A DNA stretch of 64,000 nucleotides from Acidobacteriaceae bacterium (GTDB lineage Bacteria; Acidobacteriota; Terriglobia; Bryobacterales; Bryobacteraceae), in contig JAFAYI010000031.1 of assembly GCA_019240475.1 (NCBI GenBank), forward strand, positions 496,001 through 560,000, given 5' to 3'. Under the pieces are notes generated by a model. The model made no database searches, was not told the origin of the DNA, and saw nothing but the letters and a program-made list of their open reading frames with translations. This document shows, one piece after another, positions 25,660 through 34,696 of this stretch. The translations under genes were made by a program, and so were the position numbers. Each line of letters opens with the position of its first letter. Position 1 is the stretch's first letter.

Positions 25660-28545
25660 ATGCGGCGAAAGTGTGCGGTTGCGGTAGCGGTGTCCGCGCT
25701 GTTAGCGATAGTTTGCGCGCCGGCGAGAGCGCAACAGGGGTGTCCGACCCCGAACGTTTGGCCGAAGGACCTGACGCCTCCGCCGCCGGAGCACGGGGGG
25801 CAGAACGAGGCGTTCGATATTAAGCTGCGGGCGTATATGCAGACGGGCTGCTACCGCACGGCGGAGGGCTGGAAGGGCGATTCGGCGATTCGGGGGACGG
25901 GCCCGTATGTCCAGTGGAACTATGGGACGCACTATGCGGCGGTGAGGATCTGGTACTCGCCGGAAGTGGCGAAGTGGCTGGAAGGCGGGCGGCAGGGCGA
26001 TATCCCGGAAGGCGCCGTGATTATCAAGGAGCAGTACCAGACCTCGGGATTGAATGGCTCGCTGAAAGCCGTGCCGCCGGCGTGTTTCGAGTACATGGAC
26101 CCCAAGGTCGTGACCAGCGAGAAGTTCTTAAGCGACTGGAGCATCATGATCCGGCGGCCGGGGGCCTCGAAAGACGGCTGGTACTGGGTGGAAGTCTACA
26201 AAGACATGCCGTTTGAGGCGAACCAGTACCCCAACGGCGGTTACGGGCAATACTGCGTGCGGTGCCATGCGTCGGCGGAAAAGGATTCGACCTTTTCGTC
26301 GCTCGACAATATTCAGGGCAACAATTATCAGACGTTTTATATCGACCAGAGCTGGAGAACGAATCCGGAATGCCAGCCGCAATCGCCAGCGGGACTGCCG
26401 CAACCGGGGCCGCGGACGCCGCTGGCGCATCCATTGCCGGAATTGTTGGCGCAGAGGCCGCCGGGGCCGCTGGACGATGAGACGCAGCGGCCGCTGACAG
26501 AAGAGCATATTCGAGAGTTTCTGAGCGATCACGAGAGGCAGGAGGCGCTCGAGCGGTTGCGCAAGGCGCGCGGGCGGGCTGCCGCCGGAACCGCGGCCGG
26601 TTGCCCGACGGGAGTGGAGTGCATGGTTCCGGAGGTGTTCGACCGCACGGTGTCGTCGGCGACCCATCCGGGTGGATTCGTGAGCTCGGACCAGTGCCAG
26701 GGGTGTCATAGCAGCACGTGGCCGTGGATGCTGCTACAGACGCCGAACACGCAGACCCAGGTGGGAATCGCGCCGTATGCGGAGTGGCGATGGTCGCCGA
26801 TGGGGCTGGCCGGGCGGGACCCAATTTTCTATGCGCAGGTAGAGAGCGAGCTGGCGTATATCGCGACGCTCCAAGAGCCGCAGCGGACGGAGTTTGCCGA
26901 AAAGGTCAAAAACACCTGTTTCCATTGCCACGGCGTGATGGGTCAACGGGAGTTTGCGCAGGAGCATCCCAAGGAGACATTCGATCCAGGAGTGGTGAAT
27001 AAGAAGGACAACGTGTATGGGTCGCTGGCGCGGGATGGCGTGAGCTGCACGGCATGCCATCGGATCAAGGACGATTATGCATCGCTCGACGATTTCCTGA
27101 AGACCAAGACCACGGGAAACTTCGACCTGATCGCGGACGATCAGATTCAGGGTCCGTTCGGAGACGATCACATCGTGGTGGACCCAATGAAGAACAGCCT
27201 TGGGTACACGCCCAAGTACAACGCGTACACGACATCTTCGCGCCTGTGCGGGAGCTGCCACGTGATCGATCTGCCGGTGATCGATCATCCGACGGCGGAG
27301 CATAGCCTGGAGCAGAACACCTATGTGGAATGGCTGAACAGCCAGTACGAGAACGAGTTCAGCAAGAATAATCCGAAGGCGCGGACTTGCCAGGACTGCC
27401 ACATGCGGGACTCGTATTCGAACCTTCAGAACAAATTGAACGTGTCGCCGCTGCCGACCAAGATTGCGGTAGTGGAAGACGAGGACTATCCGGGGACGAC
27501 GCATCGGCTGCCGCTGGACAAGATCAAGACAACATTCCGCAGCACCGGCTTTCGACGGCACGACCTGTTGGGGGCGAATGGATTCCTGCTGCAGATGTTT
27601 TTGGGCAACATGGCGACGGCGCCGGACGGCAACAACTACAACGATATTTTGGGCGTGCGGCAATCGGATTACATGTCGGGACTGACGACGGACTTGCCGA
27701 ATGCGATCGAGAACCTGGTGGAGCAGGCGCAACAGAACACGGCTACAGCGAGCGTGAATGTAGTGAAGGCGGCGGGGCAGCAGTTGGTAGCAGACGTGAC
27801 CGTGCAGAACCTGACGGGGCATCGCTTCCCAAGCGGGGTTGGGTTTCGGCGCGTGTTCATACAGGTGCAGGTTACCGATACCAGCGGGAAAGTAGTGTGG
27901 AGTTCGGGCGGAACGAACAGCAAGGGCGAGATTGTGGGGCCGGATGGGAATGTGCTGCCGACTGAGTATTTCAACGTGGGGCGCGATGGCAAGCAGCAGT
28001 ATCAGCCGCATTTCGACCAGCAGCATCCGATTACACAGCAGACGCAAGTTCAGATCTACGAGGAACTGTTGCAGGACGCTGACGGGAAGATCACGACCAG
28101 TTTTCTGCGGCGGGATACGGATCTGAAAGACAACCGGCTGCTGCCGATCGGATGGCGAGAGAACGCGCCGATTCCAGAATTCTATCTTCACGCGACCTAT
28201 CCGGTGGGCGGAGCGAGGCAAGATCCGGTGTACAAGAATGGGCAGGGGCAATCGGTTGTCAGGTATGCGATTCAATTGCCCGGCGGCACGGACGCGGCGA
28301 CGGCCAGAGTGAACGCGACGGTCTATTATCAGTCCATTCCGCCGTATTTCTTGCGGCAGCGATTCGAGGGCGCGCCGAACGGGCCGGGGACGCAACGGCT
28401 GAAGTACCTGGTTGACACTTTGAAGCTGAACGGAACGAGTTTCGAGAACTGGAAGCTGATGGTTGCGCAGACCGCGCCGAATACGAATCAGGGGGCGGTC
28501 GCGAGGCTACGCTCGAAGCGGCACGATGTTGAGATGAACCGATAG
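25660..28545 (+). CDS. exported hexaheme cytochrome c with P460-like N-terminal domain
   Basis: 961 residues with a signal peptide (VAVAVSALLAIVCAPARAQ). Six CxxCH motifs, at C199, C346, C420, C463, C530 and C577, predict six c-type hemes. Residues about 40-210 (RIWYSPEVAKWL, PEGAVIIKEQY, SIMIRRPG, then CVRCHASA) resemble cytochrome P460. The C-terminal 350 residues lack heme sites and carry GHRFPSGVGFRRVF, as in other large periplasmic multihaem proteins. It is likely periplasmic or surface electron transfer; the donor is unknown. GTG 25654 is an alternative start two codons earlier. Its tail overlaps the next convergent gene by 58 bases. Confidence 0.85.
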   Translation: MRRKCAVAVAVSALLAIVCAPARAQQGCPTPNVWPKDLTPPPPEHGGQNEAFDIKLRAYMQTGCYRTAEGWKGDSAIRGTGPYVQWNYGTHYAAVRIWYSPEVAKWLEGGRQGDIPEGAVIIKEQYQTSGLNGSLKAVPPACFEYMDPKVVTSEKFLSDWSIMIRRPGASKDGWYWVEVYKDMPFEANQYPNGGYGQYCVRCHASAEKDSTFSSLDNIQGNNYQTFYIDQSWRTNPECQPQSPAGLPQPGPRTPLAHPLPELLAQRPPGPLDDETQRPLTEEHIREFLSDHERQEALERLRKARGRAAAGTAAGCPTGVECMVPEVFDRTVSSATHPGGFVSSDQCQGCHSSTWPWMLLQTPNTQTQVGIAPYAEWRWSPMGLAGRDPIFYAQVESELAYIATLQEPQRTEFAEKVKNTCFHCHGVMGQREFAQEHPKETFDPGVVNKKDNVYGSLARDGVSCTACHRIKDDYASLDDFLKTKTTGNFDLIADDQIQGPFGDDHIVVDPMKNSLGYTPKYNAYTTSSRLCGSCHVIDLPVIDHPTAEHSLEQNTYVEWLNSQYENEFSKNNPKARTCQDCHMRDSYSNLQNKLNVSPLPTKIAVVEDEDYPGTTHRLPLDKIKTTFRSTGFRRHDLLGANGFLLQMFLGNMATAPDGNNYNDILGVRQSDYMSGLTTDLPNAIENLVEQAQQNTATASVNVVKAAGQQLVADVTVQNLTGHRFPSGVGFRRVFIQVQVTDTSGKVVWSSGGTNSKGEIVGPDGNVLPTEYFNVGRDGKQQYQPHFDQQHPITQQTQVQIYEELLQDADGKITTSFLRRDTDLKDNRLLPIGWRENAPIPEFYLHATYPVGGARQDPVYKNGQGQSVVRYAIQLPGGTDAATARVNATVYYQSIPPYFLRQRFEGAPNGPGTQRLKYLVDTLKLNGTSFENWKLMVAQTAPNTNQGAVARLRSKRHDVEMNR

Positions 28546-29903
28546 GCATCGCAGCCGGCGGCGGAGATGACAGGAGAGAGCGCAGCCCACGCGCTTGGCG
28601 GGAACGATGAGGGCGGCCCGGCTATACGGGTATAACACTGCGCGAGTTCGAGAGGATCGGAGCAACGGGCACGGCTGAGATAGAGATCGATGGCGCGTCC
28701 GTGAAGACCTTCGGCGTGGCAGAGCTCGAAAGCGAGACGCGTTTCATCTGTTCCGCCGACGCACTCGAAGGGCTTGTGCGAGCCGAGGCCCAAGAGCTCG
28801 CGGAAACAATCCTGAACGGCGGGGCGATCGAAGAGATCGGCCGGCACGAGTTTACAAGCCACATCGGCAGGTAGATAGGCCAGAAAACCGAGACCGACGT
28901 AGGCGCATTTCGCGCAGCTATAGCACCAGGGTTTCCGATTGTTGCAGGAGTGCGTCCGCAGAACGGCTTTGGGAGACCGGCGGAGGAAATGGAAGATGAC
29001 GGTGTCGTGGAGGGGGCGGAGCACGCTGAAGCAATGAACGTTGGAGACGAGGTGGTCGCGAATGTAGGAGGCGAGCAGGAGCTCGGCTTCGAGGGACTTG
29101 CCCCATTGGTGATTGACGCATTCGCCCGTGGCCGGCCAAAGAAGGTTAGCTTCGTCGGCGCTGCGCTCGTTGCCGAGGGCGAGAGAGCGGTAGCCGTGCT
29201 GGAGAGCGATGGGCAGGGCTCCAAAAATAGAGAGGGGAGTTTCGGCGCAGAGGGACGGGTGAGGGCGGGGTGAATCGGATTCAATTTGAATGCGATGGCG
29301 GCGGAGAGGGGAAGAGCAATCGAGTAGATTATCGATGAGTTCGAATTGGGCGCGCGCCGGTCCGTAGGAGGGGTGGGAATAGGAGTGGGTGGAAAACGGA
29401 AGGCCGGCCGTTTCGAATAGCTGCATGGCGGCGAGACTGTCCTTGCCTCCGCCGCAGAAACAGAGAGTTTCGATGGGGCCGGGTGCGGCGAGGACTGGGG
29501 AGTGGGAGCGGACGCAGGGTTGAGACGAGAAGCGCGGGCCGTAATAGGACGGGAGGGAGTTGCGATACCGCCACTCGGCGCCCGCTTTGAGGAAGACGGT
29601 TCGCCAGAGTTGCTCGAAGGAGGCGGCGTGGAAGCGGGCGAAGGGGCCGAGGTCGAGGTCGGAGGGCGCGGAAGCGGCGAGCGGAATGGCTTCGAGAGCC
29701 ATGATGTGGAACGCGAGGCGGTCGAGGAATTCCGATCCAAAGCGGGAGCGGAGATCGTCGAAGTCGACGTCGGAATAAAGATAGCGCCCTGTGATTTCAC
29801 GGCCGTCAGCCGAGAAGGCCATGGAGATTTCGTTGCGAGCAGCAACGCAATCGAGGAGCTGCAACCGCCCCGTGGGTGGGGAATGCGGTCCGGTTGTGAT
29901 CAA
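28488..29903 (-). CDS. PP-loop enzyme, MurL-like (UDP-MurNAc-L-Ala-L-Glu epimerase family)
   Basis: 471 residues, TTG start. The PP-loop CGGGKDSLA at about residue 150, then ALGNERSADEANL, VNHQWGKSLEAE and a Cys cluster (SCNNRKPWCYSCAKCAYV) are shared, as I recall, with MurL. MurL epimerises the L-Glu of the peptidoglycan precursor and works with an unusual MurD. It could also be another adenylating PP-loop enzyme. No Shine-Dalgarno site supports the TTG; ATG 29822 is a later option. It overlaps the cytochrome tail by 58 bases and is divergent from two glycosyltransferase genes. Confidence 0.65.
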   Translation of the reverse strand: MITTGPHSPPTGRLQLLDCVAARNEISMAFSADGREITGRYLYSDVDFDDLRSRFGSEFLDRLAFHIMALEAIPLAASAPSDLDLGPFARFHAASFEQLWRTVFLKAGAEWRYRNSLPSYYGPRFSSQPCVRSHSPVLAAPGPIETLCFCGGGKDSLAAMQLFETAGLPFSTHSYSHPSYGPARAQFELIDNLLDCSSPLRRHRIQIESDSPRPHPSLCAETPLSIFGALPIALQHGYRSLALGNERSADEANLLWPATGECVNHQWGKSLEAELLLASYIRDHLVSNVHCFSVLRPLHDTVIFHFLRRSPKAVLRTHSCNNRKPWCYSCAKCAYVGLGFLAYLPADVACKLVPADLFDRPAVQDCFRELLGLGSHKPFECVGGTDETRLAFELCHAEGLHGRAIDLYLSRARCSDPLELAQCYTRIAGPPSSFPPSAWAALSPVISAAGCDAYRFISTSCRFERSLATAP

Positions 29904-29964
29904 GGGGTCCGGGCTCGAATGAAAGGAGGATTATTCAAACGGGCAATTCTAGCAGACCGCTGCT

Positions 29965-30813
29965 ATGATCCTCGAAGGCATGCAGGTCTCGGTGGTGATG
30001 CCCGTTTTCAACGCGGAACGATTCCTGGCGGAAGCGATGGAGAGCGTGTTGGCGCAGAGCTTCGAAGACTTCGAGGCGATTGCGGTGGACGATGGAAGCA
30101 CGGACGGGTCGGCGGGAATTCTTGAAAGATATGCGCGCCGGGATGGAAGGTTGCGAGTGTTCCAGCGCGGCCATCAGCGGTTGCCGGCGGCTTTGAACTT
30201 CGGGTGCGCGCGGGCGGAGGGGCGATACATCGCGCGGATGGATGCGGACGATATCGCGATGCCGGAACGGTTGGAACGGCAGGTGAAGTTCTTGGAAGCA
30301 CATCCGAGAGTAGCGATATTGGGCACGCAGATCGAGCGCATCCGGCAAGACGGCGCGCGGATGAATGTGGAGAGAGTGCCGCTTGAGCATGCGGAGATCG
30401 AGGCCAATATGCAACGCATTTGTTGCCTCTTTCATCCGACGGTGATGATGCGGGCCGAGGCTGTTCGGGAGCTGGGCGGGTATCGAGAGGCATTCTTCGG
30501 GGCCGAGGATCACGACTTATGGCTGCGGGCGGCGGAGCGCTATGAGCTGGCGAATCTGCCGGACGTGCTGTTGAAATACCGGCTGCACACGGGCGCGTTG
30601 AGTTTCGAGAAATTAGAGCAGCAGGTGATGGCGGCAACGGCGGCCGAGTTGTCGGCGGCGCGGCGGCGAGCGGGCCAAGACGACCCGTTTGGCGGAAATA
30701 AGCCGGTGACTCGGCAGGACCTGCGCGCGGCGGGGATCGGCGACGACCGTTTGGATTCGAGCATTCGGAAGGCCCGGGATTGGTATCGGCAGAGAGAGAT
30801 TCGCTCCACTTAG
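29965..30813 (+). CDS. family 2 glycosyltransferase
   Basis: 282 residues, GT-A fold. VSVVMPVFNAERFL opens the domain, VDDGSTDGS and MDADDIAMPERL give the nucleotide and metal sites (DAD), and EDHDLWLRA is the later acidic motif. It adds a sugar from a nucleotide-sugar donor, probably to a surface glycan. ATG 29980 is an alternative start five codons in. It overlaps the next glycosyltransferase gene. Confidence 0.88.
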   Translation: MILEGMQVSVVMPVFNAERFLAEAMESVLAQSFEDFEAIAVDDGSTDGSAGILERYARRDGRLRVFQRGHQRLPAALNFGCARAEGRYIARMDADDIAMPERLERQVKFLEAHPRVAILGTQIERIRQDGARMNVERVPLEHAEIEANMQRICCLFHPTVMMRAEAVRELGGYREAFFGAEDHDLWLRAAERYELANLPDVLLKYRLHTGALSFEKLEQQVMAATAAELSAARRRAGQDDPFGGNKPVTRQDLRAAGIGDDRLDSSIRKARDWYRQREIRST

Positions 30814-31646
30814 TGACGGTAGTGGGCGGCTACGTGGATGTGCTGCCGCACATGCTGGCGCATTATCGAGGGCTCGGCGTCGATTCGTTTCTGGTGCATG
30901 TGCAAGCGGAGGAGACGGACGATCCCGTGATTGCGCAGACGGAAGCGATCATGCGCGAGTTTTGGGGTGAGATTGCGTCCGTGACGGTGGGCGAGTGGCT
31001 GCACAACACCAATCGGGAACTATACAGGAGAGCGATGCAGGCGCGGCCGGACGATTGGTTCGTGATAGCGGACCAGGACGAATTGCAAGTGTATCCGCGC
31101 GAGCTGCGATCCATATTGGACGAGTGCGACAGACGCGGGTACGAGTATGTGGAAGGCTGTTTTCTGGATCGGCTCGCGGCGGACGGTTCGTTTCCGGCAG
31201 TGCGGCGGGAGGAATCGATCTGGCGGCAGTTTCCGCTCGCCGGGTTTGTTTCGGCGCGGATCTTGGCAGCGAATCCGAATAAGGTTGTCGCGGCGAAAGG
31301 ACGGGTGGAGCTAGGGCCGGGCCAGCATTACGCAAACATTTCTGGATCGCGCCCGGGGGGCGCTGGGGGATGCGGATGTCCGGTAGAGGAGTTGTATGTG
31401 CCGGTGCATCACTTCAAGTGGGTGGAGGGAGTGCTGGAGCGGCTGGAGCAAAGAGCGGCGTTTCGGCGGGAGCGAGGAGATCGCTATTGGGAAGAGAGCC
31501 AGCGCTTCGTCGATTATTGCCGCGCGCATGGGGGGAAGTTGGACGTGAAGGACGAGTCGCTTTACTTGGCGGAGGCAATGCCGGAGTATGCGCGGTGGGA
31601 AGAAGTGAAGAGGTTGTCGCTGGAGATGGCGCGGGCGAGCCGTTGA
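30780..31646 (+). CDS. glycosyltransferase, GT2-like/GT92-like
   Basis: 288 residues. LHLVTVVGGYVDVLPHMLAH is the first strand-helix, IADQDELQVYP the DxD-type metal site, and VPVHHFKWVEG the late motif common in these enzymes. The start is uncertain. TTG 30780 has GGAAGG 7 bases before it and keeps the whole first strand, but overlaps the upstream gene by 34 bases. GTG 30813 shares one base with that gene's stop (TAGTG). Coupling to the GT2 gene is clear either way. Confidence 0.78.
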   Translation: MVSAERDSLHLVTVVGGYVDVLPHMLAHYRGLGVDSFLVHVQAEETDDPVIAQTEAIMREFWGEIASVTVGEWLHNTNRELYRRAMQARPDDWFVIADQDELQVYPRELRSILDECDRRGYEYVEGCFLDRLAADGSFPAVRREESIWRQFPLAGFVSARILAANPNKVVAAKGRVELGPGQHYANISGSRPGGAGGCGCPVEELYVPVHHFKWVEGVLERLEQRAAFRRERGDRYWEESQRFVDYCRAHGGKLDVKDESLYLAEAMPEYARWEEVKRLSLEMARASR

Positions 31647-31710
31647 AGAGCGATTGAGAGACAAACTCGCCGCAGCTTGAAGGATCGAGATTGTGCCGTT
31701 CATTCTGTGC

Positions 31711-31756
31711 CCTTTGATCCCGATCTGAAATCTAAGAGAGCTTACAGTATCAAAGG
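31711..31756. promoter_or_regulatory. perfect 8-bp inverted repeat in an intergenic gap
   Basis: CCTTTGAT (31711-31718) and ATCAAAGG (31749-31756) are exact complements, 30 bases apart. It lies 65 bases after the glycosyltransferase stop and about 100 bases before the giant propeller gene. It could be an operator or a weak terminator; no T-run follows. Confidence 0.35.
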
Positions 31757-31774
31757 ACACTCAACTTTGGAGCC

Positions 31775-31845
31775 GCGCTTACACTAGCTTTACGGGTTGA
31801 GCCGGGATTGTCCGAACTCTGCGCTTACAAAACCTTGCGCTTACA
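31775..31845 (+). repeat. three direct GCGCTTACA repeats in a leader
   Basis: GCGCTTACA occurs at 31775-31783, 31821-31829 and 31837-31845. The last is next to the AAGAGG ribosome binding site of the gene at 31860. Spacings are 46 and 16 bases. It may be a regulator site or slippage product. Confidence 0.4.
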
Positions 31846-31859
31846 AGAGGATCAGAGCG

Positions 31860-34604
31860 ATGAGACGTGAACGAATTTACGGAGCCGTGCTGGCAGCAGT
31901 TGGCGCGCTAACAGCAAACGCACAGATCAGTCAATTTATCCAGGGGCCGCTACTTCTGGGCACGGGCGCGAGCACGATGGTTGGCATCAATGCCGCGCAA
32001 CAAGGGTATTCCGTTGCCATCTCCGCTGACGGAAACACAGCCATGATTGGGGCGCCATTCGATTCAGAAGACACGGGCGCAACTTGGATATGGGTGCGGG
32101 GAAGCGATGGGACGTGGACGCAGCAGGGCTCGAAAATGGTCGGTCTGGACGCAGCTCCCGGATGGTTAGAGGGATACTCGGTTGCGCTTTCGGCCGATGG
32201 CAACACAGCGGCCGTGGCCGGGGCCACGAACACCTGGATCTGGACGCGCGCAAATGGCGTATGGACACAAGGCGACACCGTATTTAGCGTCGGCGCTCCG
32301 CTCGCGATATCGGCGGACGGCAATACGGTTATAGGGTCGGTCGGCGTTAATGTTGGAGCAAGCATCACGCTAATTACGCGAAGCAATGGTGTATGGACTC
32401 CGGGAAGCCCACTTACCGGCAGTTTGCCCGCTAGCGGAACCGAGAACGTTACGAGCGTTGCGATATCAGGCGATGGCCAGACCATCGCGTTTGGGTCGGC
32501 GACGGATAACACCTTAGGCGCAATTTGGGTATTCACGGCAAATGGGGGTAACTGGACGCAACAAGGCGCCAAAATCGTTCCGAATGTGACCGCTTCTCCG
32601 TACAACATTAACTTTGGACAATCGGTGAGCCTTTCTGCCGACGGCAACACGATGCTCGTCGGCGATCCGGGCGACGGCGACACGATCGACGCAACCGGGC
32701 AGGCCTGGATCTATACGAGAACGGCAGGCGTGTGGTCGGAAACAGCCGAGCTGACCGGTTCCGACGCAGACGTCGCAGGCGCCTCCGGTCAAGGAACTTC
32801 AGTCGCGCTTTCGGCCGATGGGAATACTGCCGTTATCGGCGGGCCGGAGGATGGCGGGAGTGGCGCACTCTGGGTATTTCAACAAAGCAATGGCTCTTGG
32901 CGCCAGCTTGCGAGCAAACTGGCGCCCTCTAATGGCGCGGGCGCCTGGTTCGGGTGGTCGCTAGGTATGTCGGCGGACGGCAATACTGTCATTTCCGGTG
33001 GACGTTTCGCCAACGATTGGGCGGGCGCCACGTGGCTTTACTACGCATCGGGATTCAGCGCAGTTCCGGGTCAGTTGTCGCAACTAACCGTGGCATCGGA
33101 TGGGACCGTCATCGGTTTGAACGGCGGAGATGGCATCTTCGCTTATAACGCACAGCAGCAAGCATTCGCGGCGATGCCGGGAGCGCTGACGCAGATCGCC
33201 GCCGGATCCGCCACGTCGATTTGGGGCATCAACTCGCAGGAAGAAATTTTCGAGTGGGATGCGTCCGCGCAGAGCTGGAAGCTCATACCCGGCGCACTAG
33301 CGCAAATTTCGGTCGGCGCCGATGGAGACGTGTGGGGCATCAACTCCCAACAGCAGATATATCACTGGATCGCACAGTCCGCGAAGTGGCAGCAGATTCC
33401 GGGTGCATTGAAGCAGATCGCGGTGGGCTTCGACGGCGCCGTTTGGGGAGTAAACTCCGCCAATGGCGTGTATCGTTTCAATCCGGGAGGCGGATACTTC
33501 GAACAGGCAGCCAGCACGATGGCGCAGGTTGCGGTGGGCGCCGACGGCGACGTGTGGGGACTCAACAACCAGACCGCGTATCACTTCAACCGGCTCACGC
33601 AGGACTGGGACCAAACGACCGGGTCTTATTCACAGATCAGTGTCGGATTAGGGAACAATGTTTGGGCCACCGCGTCCGATGGAAGCGCCTTCCGGTTCGA
33701 TGGGCAAGCCGGCGCATGGGTCGCGGTCCCCAGTGCTCCCCTTCATCAGATCTCCGCGGGCTCCAATGGCGCAGTGTGGGGCTTGGATAGCTCAGGCGGC
33801 ATTTATCAATTCTCCGGCGCCACGCTTGCATCGTCTTCCGCGATCCAAGTGGCAGGGACGATGAAACAGATCGCCGCAGGCACGGACGGCAGCACGTGGG
33901 CTGTCGATGACAACAACCAAATTTACACGTACAACCCGCTTACCCAAGGCTGGACGAGCGTTCCAGGAGAATTGGCGCAAATTTCCGTTGGAACGGGTGA
34001 GACGGTTTGGGGCCTGAATTCAGACAGCCAGATCTATCGTTACGATGCAGCCTCGCAGACGTGGGAGTATATCCCCGGAAGCTTGATGCAGATCGCGGTG
34101 GGAGCAAAAGGAGACGTATGGGGCCTCAACGTAAACCAGCAGATCTATCACTACAATTCGGCCGCCCAGAGCTGGACGTGGATTCCAGGATCGTTGCAGC
34201 AGATTTCGGTGGGCGCCGATGGAGCTGTCTGGGGCGTTAACAATGCGAATGAGATCTACCAATTCAATGCCCTCATGCAGAGCTGGATTCACATCGCGGG
34301 CACGTTGAAGCAAATTGCCGTCGGGTCCGGGACAAATGTCTGGGGCATCAATGCGGAAGGGGGCGCCTATTACTACGATTCCGCAAGCAAGCAATGGCAA
34401 TACGCACCCGGAGTTTTCTTGACGCAGATCGGAGTGGGTTTTGACGGCGCGGTTTTCGGCGTCGACGCGGCGGGACAACTTTATCAATACAGCGCTGGGA
34501 CGCAGACCTGGGCAATACTTCCGGGATCCGGCAGTGGTGTTGCGGTCGCATCCGATGCGGTCGCGTGGAACTGGAATCAGGCCGGCTCTACTTATCGATT
34601 CTGA
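31860..34604 (+). CDS. giant exported repeat protein: 7 FG-GAP-like plus 14 tectonin-like repeats
   Basis: 914 residues with a signal peptide (IYGAVLAAVGALTANAQ). The first half carries seven repeats around SVALSADGNTAxxGG, as in FG-GAP/integrin-type propellers. From about residue 395 fourteen repeats of about 35 residues follow (LKQIAVGFDGAVWGVN, QIYHYN, W..IPG), the tectonin pattern. Seven plus fourteen would give three seven-bladed propellers. Tectonins bind sugars or lipopolysaccharide; here that is inference. ATG 31860, with AAGAGG 9 bases before, is chosen over the start at 31797 because it begins at the signal peptide. Asn/Gln/Ser content is high compared with neighbours. Confidence 0.75.
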   Translation: MRRERIYGAVLAAVGALTANAQISQFIQGPLLLGTGASTMVGINAAQQGYSVAISADGNTAMIGAPFDSEDTGATWIWVRGSDGTWTQQGSKMVGLDAAPGWLEGYSVALSADGNTAAVAGATNTWIWTRANGVWTQGDTVFSVGAPLAISADGNTVIGSVGVNVGASITLITRSNGVWTPGSPLTGSLPASGTENVTSVAISGDGQTIAFGSATDNTLGAIWVFTANGGNWTQQGAKIVPNVTASPYNINFGQSVSLSADGNTMLVGDPGDGDTIDATGQAWIYTRTAGVWSETAELTGSDADVAGASGQGTSVALSADGNTAVIGGPEDGGSGALWVFQQSNGSWRQLASKLAPSNGAGAWFGWSLGMSADGNTVISGGRFANDWAGATWLYYASGFSAVPGQLSQLTVASDGTVIGLNGGDGIFAYNAQQQAFAAMPGALTQIAAGSATSIWGINSQEEIFEWDASAQSWKLIPGALAQISVGADGDVWGINSQQQIYHWIAQSAKWQQIPGALKQIAVGFDGAVWGVNSANGVYRFNPGGGYFEQAASTMAQVAVGADGDVWGLNNQTAYHFNRLTQDWDQTTGSYSQISVGLGNNVWATASDGSAFRFDGQAGAWVAVPSAPLHQISAGSNGAVWGLDSSGGIYQFSGATLASSSAIQVAGTMKQIAAGTDGSTWAVDDNNQIYTYNPLTQGWTSVPGELAQISVGTGETVWGLNSDSQIYRYDAASQTWEYIPGSLMQIAVGAKGDVWGLNVNQQIYHYNSAAQSWTWIPGSLQQISVGADGAVWGVNNANEIYQFNALMQSWIHIAGTLKQIAVGSGTNVWGINAEGGAYYYDSASKQWQYAPGVFLTQIGVGFDGAVFGVDAAGQLYQYSAGTQTWAILPGSGSGVAVASDAVAWNWNQAGSTYRF

Positions 34605-34696
34605 TTCCGCGACTGGCGTGCTCCTAATTACGACTGACGGAGAAACAACCTACCTGTGTGCAAGAGGAGATGGGCTCTAAAAGCGCATCGTGGCAT

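Noticed and set aside
26734..28395. Long minus-strand frame (553 codons) opposite the hexaheme cytochrome
   Set aside because: The plus strand carries six CxxCH motifs and a signal peptide; the opposite frame is Arg/His-rich with no domain.
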